Assembly: GCF_013046825.1 (NCBI RefSeq)
Contig: NZ_CP053187.1
Span: 527,501-591,500 of the forward strand
Origin: Turicibacter sanguinis
GTDB lineage: Bacteria; Bacillota_I; Bacilli_A; MOL361; Turicibacteraceae
Direction: 5' to 3'
DNA: 64,000 bases
Part shown: one piece after another, positions 37,664 to 46,286 of the stretch
Layout: each line of letters opens with the position of its first letter
Position numbering within the stretch: position 1 is the first letter of the stretch
Notes under the pieces: generated by a model
What the model was told of the DNA's origin: nothing
Databases searched by the model: none
Seen by the model: the letters and a program-made list of their open reading frames with translations, nothing else
Translations under genes and position numbers: made by a program

Positions 37664-38071
37664 TCACAAAATACTAATAAATCCTTCTTGTTCTATTTTT
37701 TCAGGTATCATAGATGTTATTTTTATAGTCTTTCCCCCCTCTCCTTTAAACTGTAATGCTTCTAGTAAGATTTCACTTAACTGATCGTCTACATCATAAG
37801 CGATTAACTCTTTAATATCTGATTTAAATTTTAGAAGCCCTTGATGAAGTGTTGGAAGTATGACTTCTAATAACACAAAATCACCAAGATTAAGACGTCT
37901 TATTAATTCACGCATAAATTCATTATCTTCATACATTTGAAGGGGAAATGCGATTAATTTATTAGGAATCATCTGCTCATGACATCTTTGACAGAGTTTT
38001 GGTTCTACATGGGCAAACACCATCGAAAAACTATTAATGACAATTAAATTTTTACAAATGAGGCACTTCAT
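37664..38071 (-). CDS. Truncated ComFC-like protein
   Basis: A 135-residue protein encoded right after comFA with a 20-base overlap. The N-terminal four-Cys zinc ribbon (CLICKNLI...LCQRCHEQM) and the following NEFMRELIRRLNLGDFVLLEVI match the start of ComFC. The phosphoribosyltransferase part normally following (with a VPIPLS-type segment and a PRPP loop) is not recognisable; the C-terminal 70 residues (DIKELIAYDVDDQLSEILLEAL) look diverged and end early. ComFC is usually about 220 residues. It is either a decayed gene or a shortened variant. Confidence 0.65.
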   Translation of the reverse strand: MKCLICKNLIVINSFSMVFAHVEPKLCQRCHEQMIPNKLIAFPLQMYEDNEFMRELIRRLNLGDFVLLEVILPTLHQGLLKFKSDIKELIAYDVDDQLSEILLEALQFKGEGGKTIKITSMIPEKIEQEGFISIL

Positions 38072-39407
38072 CTTTTAATAGTCCTCGCTCTCTTGCCTTT
38101 TTATTCATCATTTTAATTTGCTCCCGGGCATCATCCATTGCTTGAGTTACGCCATAATGAAAAAAGACGATTTCACCATGAGGAAACTTAGGAGAACGCC
38201 CGACCCGACCACTAATTTGAACTAATGCACTTTCTTCAAAAACTTCGTGCTCTGCACCTAAAATGGCAACATCAATATCTGCAATCGTCACTCCACGCTC
38301 TAAAATCATCGTCGTAATCAAAAACTGTCCATCCCCTTCTTTAAATCGACGAACTTTATCTAACCGATTAGAATCACCCGAATAAACAAATTCAACCTCA
38401 ATTTTTAGTTGCTTCTTGAGCGCCCTAGCTAACTGATGTCCCGCTTCAATAGTTGGTACAAATAATAAAGCACGTCGTTTCATCTCTATTTTTTGAAACA
38501 TCCACTTTTTAACTGATAAAGGTAGCCTTTGACGTGAAATCTTCTGCTCAAAATGACCACACCATTTGAATTTTGGAATATCCAATGGATACAAATGATA
38601 CCGTGCTGGAATGAGACAACACTTTAAATCACCCTTTTTAATCCGTCGTTGATCTTGCTTTGAAGGAGTTGCAGATAAATAAATCGTGGCACACCCTGGC
38701 ACACAAGCTTTATTGGCAAGCCTTGGCAACATCGCATCAAACGTATAGGGGAAAGCATCCACTTCATCAATAATCAAAAACTCAAACGCCTGATAAAAGC
38801 GAATCAACTGATGGGTCGTTGTAATCACGATATCTCCATACTTATCTTTTTCATCTGAACCTCCATGCAATCCAACGACCAAGGCATTAGGAAAAGCCTG
38901 ACGCAAACGTGGTACTAATTCAACAACGACATCCGCCCTTGGTATCGCCCAACAAACTCGCTTTCCCTCTTTCAACGCACAAGAGATTGATTCAAACATC
39001 ATTTCTGTTTTACCTGCTCCACAAACCGCCCAATTCATACCTATATAACCTTTATTTAGTATCTCTTGGCTAAAATTCGAACCCTCCTGTTGCAAGGTCG
39101 ATAATTGAAAATCAGCATTCAAAACATGCGCATTATGAGTGATCGTGGCCTTCCTTTTCGAACGATACAACAAACTATGTTGATTAATCTGCTTAAAATC
39201 CAAACACTCCCGGCAATACGTCAATCGCTCACCACGATACACATACTGACCAAAGGATTTCTCATTTAAGCACCGTGAACAGAACCAATGTCCGTCACGT
39301 TTTTCAAGGCCTTTGATTACCTCAAGTTCTTCTTTATCTAAGCGTCTATCATTCGATATCGTCTCATATTCCTGCGCTGTCCACTCACGGCCACACAAAT
39401 CTTGCAT
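38052..39407 (-). CDS. comFA: Competence helicase ComFA
   Basis: A 451-residue DEAD/DEAH-box ATPase for DNA import. The N-terminal zinc finger is CSRCLNEKSFGQ...YCRECLDF. Walker A is AVCGAGKTEM, Walker B LIIDEVDAFPYT; motif III YLSATPSKQD; helicase C-terminal motif ALVQISGRVGRSP. ATG at 39407 is chosen because AAGGAG is 8 bases away. Other late competence genes are absent from the window, so competence ability is unknown. Confidence 0.92.
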   Translation of the reverse strand: MQDLCGREWTAQEYETISNDRRLDKEELEVIKGLEKRDGHWFCSRCLNEKSFGQYVYRGERLTYCRECLDFKQINQHSLLYRSKRKATITHNAHVLNADFQLSTLQQEGSNFSQEILNKGYIGMNWAVCGAGKTEMMFESISCALKEGKRVCWAIPRADVVVELVPRLRQAFPNALVVGLHGGSDEKDKYGDIVITTTHQLIRFYQAFEFLIIDEVDAFPYTFDAMLPRLANKACVPGCATIYLSATPSKQDQRRIKKGDLKCCLIPARYHLYPLDIPKFKWCGHFEQKISRQRLPLSVKKWMFQKIEMKRRALLFVPTIEAGHQLARALKKQLKIEVEFVYSGDSNRLDKVRRFKEGDGQFLITTMILERGVTIADIDVAILGAEHEVFEESALVQISGRVGRSPKFPHGEIVFFHYGVTQAMDDAREQIKMMNKKARERGLLKDEVPHL

Positions 39408-39456
39408 CAACATCACTCCTTACCTTAACATACGTCAACCCTTCTTTAATTCCTTT

Positions 39457-39484
39457 AAAAAAGTGAGGATAAAAATCCTCACTT
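39457..39484 (-). terminator. Rho-independent terminator overlapping the fruK-like stop
   Basis: AAGTGAGGAT / ATCCTCACTT around TTTT on the minus strand, then TTTT. The stop codon of the kinase lies within the stem. Confidence 0.85.
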
Positions 39485-40408
39485 AATAGTCTCAACTTCA
39501 CATCGTGGTAATAACTCTTCATAATCCTTTAAAATAACGTGTGCCGTTTCAAATGTCATCGCATTCGCACTCGATAAAGCAATCGCTTTTTTTAACATCA
39601 CTGCCGGCTCATCACCTTCATCAAACGAAATACACATAGAAGCAACAACCGTATCACCACAACCTAGCGTACTTTTAACATCAACATCAGGTGCCAATCC
39701 TTTCCATACACCCTTTTGTGAAACTAGCATGGCTCCCTCTTTTCCAAGCGAAATCAATACATACTCAATCCCTTCTTGGCAAAGATGTTGTGCAAACTCA
39801 ATCATTTCTTCTTGCGTTGCTGATTTCACTCCCATTAATTCAAACATCTCATCTTTATTCGGCTTAATAAGTTTAGGCTTTTGCTTAATCGCAACCTTTA
39901 ATAAAGCTCCTGATGCATCTACAATAACCGTATGACAATTTGCTTTTGCAAGTTGAATCAACTCCGTAAAATAAGCTTCATCAACTCCACGAGGGGCACT
40001 ACCACAAATCGCCACAACACTACTCACCTTAGCAAGCTCCTCTACTTTATGAATCAATGCCTCTTTTTCAGCAGAACTCACCTCAGGGCCCTTCTCTAAA
40101 ATTTCCGTTCGTTTCCCTGACTTATCAAAAAGCTGAATATTTGTACGAGTCTGCCCTTCAATCGCAATAAAATGATCATTAATTTTCTCATCTTCAAAAC
40201 ACTGTTTAAAAATAGGGGCTACAATTCCACCTAAAAAGCCTGTTGCATTAACTTCACGTTTAAAATCACGTAAAACTTTCGCCACATCAATTCCTTTTCC
40301 TGCAGCTGAACTATTTAAAATATCGGCACGATTTGTTTCTCCAACCTGAAGACTTTCAGATTCCATCAATTTATCTAAAGCTGGATTTAAAGTAATCGTC
40401 GTAATCAT
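39479..40408 (-). CDS. fruK: 1-phosphofructokinase-like PfkB family kinase
   Basis: A 309-residue ribokinase-fold sugar kinase. Start at 40408 (MITTITLNPALDK) follows GAAGGAG. The N-terminal motif TLNPALDK is the FruK/LacC hallmark; AAGKGIDVAKVLRDF and the C-terminal STLGCGDTVVASM hold the catalytic Asp and anion hole. It probably phosphorylates fructose-1-phosphate; tagatose-6-phosphate kinase activity (LacC) is possible. No PTS or fruR gene is adjacent, so context gives no help. Confidence 0.82.
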   Translation of the reverse strand: MITTITLNPALDKLMESESLQVGETNRADILNSSAAGKGIDVAKVLRDFKREVNATGFLGGIVAPIFKQCFEDEKINDHFIAIEGQTRTNIQLFDKSGKRTEILEKGPEVSSAEKEALIHKVEELAKVSSVVAICGSAPRGVDEAYFTELIQLAKANCHTVIVDASGALLKVAIKQKPKLIKPNKDEMFELMGVKSATQEEMIEFAQHLCQEGIEYVLISLGKEGAMLVSQKGVWKGLAPDVDVKSTLGCGDTVVASMCISFDEGDEPAVMLKKAIALSSANAMTFETAHVILKDYEELLPRCEVETIK

Positions 40409-40460
40409 AGTTATCACACTCCTTCAGGTTTAGTATATTCCAAACAGAGTAAATCATTTA

Positions 40461-40492
40461 CTAAAAAGACTGACTCTTTCGAGTCAGTCTTC
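40461..40492 (-). terminator. Terminator of the pectinase gene
   Basis: Stem AAGACTGACTC / GAGTCAGTCTT. Nearly the same as the terminator at 46254-46283 of the neighbouring surface protein gene. Confidence 0.8.
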
Positions 40493-40497
40493 AAAAA

Positions 40498-43400
40498 TTA
40501 TTTTACTTGTTTTTTATCATTCTTATTTCTTTTAATATAAGAAACAAAAGCAAGTAATGTTGAAAAAACACCTAACGTCATCCATCCCATTAACGTATAA
40601 CCTGTTGCAGGTTTATTAGTCGTTGTTGATGATTGAGTGGTTGAATTAGTATTTTCTTCTGGTTTTGGTGTTTCAGGTTTTGAATCATCTGGTTTTGATG
40701 TATCCTTTATGAAAGAATTCAAATAACTAATCACATCGCTTTGATTAGTGTCCACAGTTAAAATTAAAGAAATACTTTCATTAGCACTTGTTAATAAAAC
40801 TGAATATTGAACTTCATTACTTCTAGTTTTCAACATAGATACACTTACTGTAAAATTAGATAATTTCTCAAACATTGATTTAACATCTGATAAACTTGCA
40901 CCTGTTATATCTAAAATTAACGGTTTATTAACGACTCCTGTTCCTGTTACTGGTTTAATAACCGTTGAATCAATCGCATCTTTAATTGAATCTGGGATGA
41001 TATAATTTGGTTTTTCAGGTACAACTGGCTCTTCAGGTTTTGGTGTTTCAGTTGAACCATTTGAACTAATCTCGGTTCCAACTGTAATAACAGTTGGCTC
41101 TGTTTTATTTGTTGCCATAATCCCTAAAAACTCTTCGCTTTCAAGCAATAAGGTTTCTAAACCATTAAAATCAAATCCACCCTTTTCATTAATCGTTGGA
41201 TAGTTTTTCATATCCACATTTTCAAACCAACTAGATGGAACAGATTCTCCATTAATATTTTTACCATCAAGATAGTTAGTTTCACTTGCTAAACTTGACT
41301 GTCCAGTCAACTTAATATCATCTACTTTACCACCGTTATAAGAAACAAAGTGATCTAACTTATAGTTTGTTTCTTTATAAGATGTATATAATGAAAGGTT
41401 TGTTCCACCGTTATTAAATGAGACAGTATTATAAACTTGAACGTCTGGTCCGCTGTTACTTGTAACTCCTTTAGCATAGTTGTTGAATGAAATACTATTT
41501 ATTAGAATGTGATTCCCCGGCATACTTTCTCCACCAAGTTTAAATCCATTTCCTTCACCCACCACTGTTTTCTCAGGATCTGTTGTCAAGTATCCATTTT
41601 CATACGCAATTGAAGACTCAACAACAACTTGTCCGATGCTTCCTGATGTTGATTTAGCATATAAATCCCAACCATCATCAATATTGTTATGAGAAATACA
41701 GTAACGGAAAATATTCCCAATACCTGCCGTGATTTTAGCTGCAAACCCATCTGCATCATTAGCATTAGCATCCATGTTGTCATAAGACTCAACACTTTGT
41801 ACTAAGTTATAGCTTGGCCACATACTCTTATCTTCAGAAGCCGAGCCACTAATTTGTACTCCTGTCGTTCCATTTTTATAGACTTTCAATTGTTCAACAA
41901 TATTATGATTCCCTTGAATTAATAATGGTTTTGCATTATCTTTTGAATTACAAATTTCAAATCCAAAGAAGTGCCAATAGTCAGCATTAATAGTAAATCC
42001 ACCTTTTGGTGATTGTGATAAATCAATCACCACACGTTTACCAGGTTCGGCCATTAATGTAATCATCTCATCAGCTGTTCCGTCATGTCCACGGTCAATC
42101 GTAATGGCTTCTGTCAAATAATATGTTCCTTCAAGTAAGACAATTTCCTGTCCCGGTTGAGCATACGCAACTGCCGTATAAATATCCAGTGGATTTTCTT
42201 GACTTCCCTCTCCATTTTTGCTTCCTGTTGTTGAAACATATAATGCATTTTCGCTAGTTCCAAATGACTGATAATCAACACTTACATTTAATGATATTGG
42301 TTCTAATGACGAAATTTGTTGATGACTTTCAAACGTCGGTTGGTCTATACTTGGTACAAATTCTACTGAAAACTTATTCGTTCCTTTATCTAAAGTTAAT
42401 TCTTTCAAAATACGTTGTGAACTTTCTAATGAAATATTTTGATATAGAATATTTCCTTTCTCATCTTTAATCGTTGCAGTTCCGGCTACATTTGAACGTA
42501 ATGATAAATCATAATCTGCTTTTGATGTTGTTTTCGTTGTATCACTAGAGATAGTCGGTGTAATATACTCAACCGGTCGCTCAAGTGCTGCATCATCTTT
42601 ATCAGGAGATATAACTGTTAAGTTAATATCTGAAACCGTGACTTGAACTCCTCGTGATGCCATGACTCCAACATATAAAGTATCCTCATTTTGTACAGTT
42701 AATAGTTCATTATCATAATCATAATAAATGACTTCATTCGTTGTATCATTATTCAAAATAGCATGATATCCCGTATTTGATTTACGAAGAGTTAATGTGT
42801 AAACATCCCCTGCTGTATAGTGAGGCTTAGATGGATCTGGGAATTGATTCTGATTAAAGTTCCAATCAAAGACTGACGTATTAATTAACTGACGATTACT
42901 TGATGGTACTGATGCTCCTTCTTCATAACCTGTAACAAAACGTCCCCCTGGAATTCCGTTATATGTCGTTGTACCATTCTTATAACGCGCAAACACAGCT
43001 CCAGCAGAGTTATAATAACGTGCACTTGAATTCCCTGTCACAAGACTATCCAGGGCTATAACTCCAAATCCAGATTGTCCATCATAAGTTTTTCCGCCTA
43101 CAGTTGTTGCATCAACTTTAAATGTAGCCGTAAATGTGAAATTTTCACTAGTTGGTAATTCAGTGTAATAGAAAGTCATTCCATCTTCACTATCTGCAAT
43201 TTTACCATTTGAAGCTGCAATCGTCACACTTCCATCTGTATTTTGAGTGACAGTTCCTGATGCATTTGATCCTACGTTCCCACTTTTCCATTCAAATTGT
43301 TGTTCTGGAATTTCAGTATCATTCTTCACTTCATAAAGTTTATAAATATTATTTTGTTGATTTTCATCAATTGGATTCCAGTCACTAGTATAAGCATCTA

Positions 43401-45957
43401 ATCCTTCTACGGTTTTAGCTGCACCTTTTGCAAACACGGTTTCAATACCAATAGATGTAGCCTCTTCAGGTGTTAATAAAGAACGAGTATCTGATAATTC
43501 AAATCCTGGTCCATAATTTCCAAATTCATAAAATCTTGAATCCTTCGCTAATGAAGTTGAACTCATATCATCCCACCCTTGTGTTGTGATATGACTACCT
43601 AAATAATTATTAATATAAATAACTGATGGAGTTACTGTATAAGTCGCACTACTTGGTCGCCAAGGTCTTCCTAAAGAAACTGATTCATCACGAATATCAT
43701 CTAATCCAATTAATTTTGAATTAATCACTAAATAACCATATTCATCTCTATCCCAGGTACTGGCTGCTGTAACATAGCCATTACTTACACCATTCGGAGA
43801 TTGACGATTATAAGATGCAATTTCACAACTATTAAAAATAGCTTGTGCACGTCCAAAGATAAAGTCTACGTCACCTTCAATATAGCAATTATAATAATAT
43901 TGACGCGCTGCAGATTCTTGACTACTCGTGTTAGCTAATAGTGTATCTTGATTTCCGATAAATCGAACATTAATCAACATACTTTGGTCAGCTTGATTAT
44001 GAAAAGCTACTGCTTGTTCATTAGCCTCACCTTTTTCAACAAATGAGTTTTCAATTGTAATATTTTCTGCACTGAATCCAATCGCCTTTGCTTTCACAGT
44101 AACACTTGCACTACCACTAGTTCCATATTTAATTCCTGTTTCAGGATTAATTGTTCCATGAGCAGCATCATATGTCCAAATTGTTTTTTGTGCATCTTCT
44201 CCGATAATACTAATATAAGGGGATTCAATGATTGCTTTTTCTTTGTATACTCCATTTTTAACAAAAATAGTGACACGTTCTTGATTACTAGATGAAACAG
44301 AATTTACAGCTTCTTGAATACTGCCATAAGTTGCAATTCCATTAACCTCTTGACCTGCTACACCTTGAAAAGAGGCATCAACGACTTTGTCAATATTTTC
44401 TTCAGTAAGATAAACAAGATTATATGTTTTCAATGTTGTTTTACCATCTGATGTTGTGTGGTAAATCTTAATCTCATTTCGACCGTAATCTAGTTTGAAG
44501 ATTTGCTCAAATAACTCACCTGCTGCTTTTGAAGCAGAGTCAACTAAAACCTCACCATTTTGTTCAATCTTAATTGTTCCATCTAAATTAGTTGATCCTT
44601 CTAATGTAATATGTGATGTAAACACGGTATCATTTGGTTCTTGTACCATATTAAATTGTGCAGCATCTTTTCCATATTGAAGATTCAGAGGATTACTGTT
44701 ATTTGGTAAGCCTGCAATAGCTTGTGAGTCATGCCCCGCTCCTACTGCATTTTTTGCCGCTATCTTATAATAATAGGTAACAAAATTTTCTACATTAGAA
44801 TCTGTGTACATTAATTCACTCGATTCAATAGTTGCAATTTCTTCATAGATACCATCTTTTTCATTTGAACGCTTGATTATATAATGCGTGGCTTCATCAA
44901 CAGCATTCCACGTTAACGTAACATGTTGATCACCACTCATTGCTTGAACATTTTCAACTGTTTCAACAGGCATTTCAATCAATTCAGAATCATAGTAAAC
45001 TTTCTCAGCTGTGGAAATCTTCACATGATCAAATGTTGCTGTAGCAGGCGTGTCACTTCCCCCATTGGCAACAAACATTCCGACATACCATGTATCTGCA
45101 GTCATAGAAACAGTTTGTCCTTTAAATACAGTGTTATCACTTGGGAAAGTTGGATCCTGTGAAACATAGTATTTAAAAGAATTACCGCTTTTTTCAATCT
45201 TAATATACAACTCTTTATTACTACTATTTAAATCGTTAGAAATAGCTGAAGCTCCTGTTTTCCCGGCTTCCCCATCACGATATCCATAACGATATTGATC
45301 TTTACTATGATCTAAATAAAGTGCAAAGTAATCTGCATTAGCACTTGTATTATCCGCGCGTACGACTAATCCAGCTTGCCCCTTATTAGCATTAGTCATA
45401 TCAAAATCTGCAAGACGTGCAACAATCGTGACGTCACCTTTTACTTCAAAATTAACAAACTGATAACTATCTGTTGCACCCAAATCCTTTCCAATCACAT
45501 TTCCTGTTCCTGTAATGACAAATTGTTTTAACTCTTTATTAAATACGGCATTTCCATTTCCGTCCGTACTATTAATTACCGTATTATTAAATCCTGTTGG
45601 TAAAGAACTAGATTCTAAATTTACAGTTGGTAGCACTTCTTCAAAAACTTCTTCTTGAGTTGAATTTTCTAGAATATCAGATGCAATCTCTACTTCAATT
45701 GATTCTTCTACATCAATTACAATTTCATCTTCCTGTAGAACTTCAATTACTTCTTCAGTCTTATCTTCTACCTCATTATCAATCATTTCATTTTCAATAG
45801 TTTCACTATCTGTCTCCTGAATGATTTCATCTGCTCCCAGATTAATACCTTCATCGGCAGTAGCTTCAACTCTAATAGTACTTACCTGAAAGTTAGATGT
45901 TAAAATTGAAATGGCAAGTATCGCTGATGTTCTTTTTTTAGCTGTTTTCAAATTCAC
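40498..45957 (-). CDS. Giant surface pectinase: CE8 pectin methylesterase plus PL9 pectate lyase
   Basis: An 1819-residue secreted protein, GTG start with GGGGGG upstream. Signal peptide at about 1-32, then an acidic linker. A lectin-like beta-sandwich (about 125-325), an Fn3 repeat (335-420) and a cadherin-like segment come next. The CE8 pectin methylesterase (about 527-812) keeps QAVAFHNQADQ, GNQDTLL, GDVDFIFGRAQ and LGRPW, with the Gln, two Asp and Arg of the active site. A second lectin-like module (about 890-1110) leads to a PL9 pectate lyase beta-helix (about 1240-1620), with the catalytic Lys region DADGFAAKI and NIDDGWDLYAKS. A module shared with the 1736-aa neighbour (about 1649-1745) and KPATGY anchor follow. 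It should de-esterify and cleave pectin at the cell surface. Confidence 0.9.
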   Translation of the reverse strand: MNLKTAKKRTSAILAISILTSNFQVSTIRVEATADEGINLGADEIIQETDSETIENEMIDNEVEDKTEEVIEVLQEDEIVIDVEESIEVEIASDILENSTQEEVFEEVLPTVNLESSSLPTGFNNTVINSTDGNGNAVFNKELKQFVITGTGNVIGKDLGATDSYQFVNFEVKGDVTIVARLADFDMTNANKGQAGLVVRADNTSANADYFALYLDHSKDQYRYGYRDGEAGKTGASAISNDLNSSNKELYIKIEKSGNSFKYYVSQDPTFPSDNTVFKGQTVSMTADTWYVGMFVANGGSDTPATATFDHVKISTAEKVYYDSELIEMPVETVENVQAMSGDQHVTLTWNAVDEATHYIIKRSNEKDGIYEEIATIESSELMYTDSNVENFVTYYYKIAAKNAVGAGHDSQAIAGLPNNSNPLNLQYGKDAAQFNMVQEPNDTVFTSHITLEGSTNLDGTIKIEQNGEVLVDSASKAAGELFEQIFKLDYGRNEIKIYHTTSDGKTTLKTYNLVYLTEENIDKVVDASFQGVAGQEVNGIATYGSIQEAVNSVSSSNQERVTIFVKNGVYKEKAIIESPYISIIGEDAQKTIWTYDAAHGTINPETGIKYGTSGSASVTVKAKAIGFSAENITIENSFVEKGEANEQAVAFHNQADQSMLINVRFIGNQDTLLANTSSQESAARQYYYNCYIEGDVDFIFGRAQAIFNSCEIASYNRQSPNGVSNGYVTAASTWDRDEYGYLVINSKLIGLDDIRDESVSLGRPWRPSSATYTVTPSVIYINNYLGSHITTQGWDDMSSTSLAKDSRFYEFGNYGPGFELSDTRSLLTPEEATSIGIETVFAKGAAKTVEGLDAYTSDWNPIDENQQNNIYKLYEVKNDTEIPEQQFEWKSGNVGSNASGTVTQNTDGSVTIAASNGKIADSEDGMTFYYTELPTSENFTFTATFKVDATTVGGKTYDGQSGFGVIALDSLVTGNSSARYYNSAGAVFARYKNGTTTYNGIPGGRFVTGYEEGASVPSSNRQLINTSVFDWNFNQNQFPDPSKPHYTAGDVYTLTLRKSNTGYHAILNNDTTNEVIYYDYDNELLTVQNEDTLYVGVMASRGVQVTVSDINLTVISPDKDDAALERPVEYITPTISSDTTKTTSKADYDLSLRSNVAGTATIKDEKGNILYQNISLESSQRILKELTLDKGTNKFSVEFVPSIDQPTFESHQQISSLEPISLNVSVDYQSFGTSENALYVSTTGSKNGEGSQENPLDIYTAVAYAQPGQEIVLLEGTYYLTEAITIDRGHDGTADEMITLMAEPGKRVVIDLSQSPKGGFTINADYWHFFGFEICNSKDNAKPLLIQGNHNIVEQLKVYKNGTTGVQISGSASEDKSMWPSYNLVQSVESYDNMDANANDADGFAAKITAGIGNIFRYCISHNNIDDGWDLYAKSTSGSIGQVVVESSIAYENGYLTTDPEKTVVGEGNGFKLGGESMPGNHILINSISFNNYAKGVTSNSGPDVQVYNTVSFNNGGTNLSLYTSYKETNYKLDHFVSYNGGKVDDIKLTGQSSLASETNYLDGKNINGESVPSSWFENVDMKNYPTINEKGGFDFNGLETLLLESEEFLGIMATNKTEPTVITVGTEISSNGSTETPKPEEPVVPEKPNYIIPDSIKDAIDSTVIKPVTGTGVVNKPLILDITGASLSDVKSMFEKLSNFTVSVSMLKTRSNEVQYSVLLTSANESISLILTVDTNQSDVISYLNSFIKDTSKPDDSKPETPKPEENTNSTTQSSTTTNKPATGYTLMGWMTLGVFSTLLAFVSYIKRNKNDKKQVK

Positions 45958-46253
45958 GAATAATTCCCCCCGGATTCACTACTTAAGTAGCATCGTTCAT
46001 TTTACGAATAGTTTTTCATTTCCTTCTTAATTAACCGATTAAAATTCTTTACTCCCTCCATTCTAATTTCACATTAATTCACAAGATAATAATGCCACAC
46101 TGTAAACGGTTACGTTGTCGAACCATGACAGAAAAGAGGAAAAAAATTCGCTTTAACGTGCGGCATTCGTATTTCCGAATATAGTAGTTTTCCTAATACA
46201 CTTTAACCATATTTTGAAGACAGAAAAGTCTACTTTCTTTTATCTTGGCGAAA
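45958..46253. other. Upstream region of the pectinase gene
   Basis: About 300 bases without a gene. It contains a cre-like site at 46101-46114 and the AT-rich probable promoter between that and the GTG start. No ORF is seen. Confidence 0.6.
46101..46114. promoter_or_regulatory. cre-like CcpA site upstream of the pectinase gene
   Basis: TGTAAACGGTTACG matches 13 of 14 positions of the cre consensus TGWAANCGNTNWCA. It lies about 145 bases before the pectinase start, which fits carbon catabolite control of pectin use. Binding is inferred. Confidence 0.55.
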
Positions 46254-46283
46254 AAAAGACTGACCCTTTGGAGTCAGTCTTTT
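46254..46283 (-). terminator. Terminator of the PHP surface protein gene
   Basis: Minus-strand stem AAAGACTGACTCC / GGGTCAGTCTTT, then T-run. The stem core AAGACTGACTC is the same as in the pectinase gene terminator. Confidence 0.8.
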
Positions 46284-46286
46284 AAA

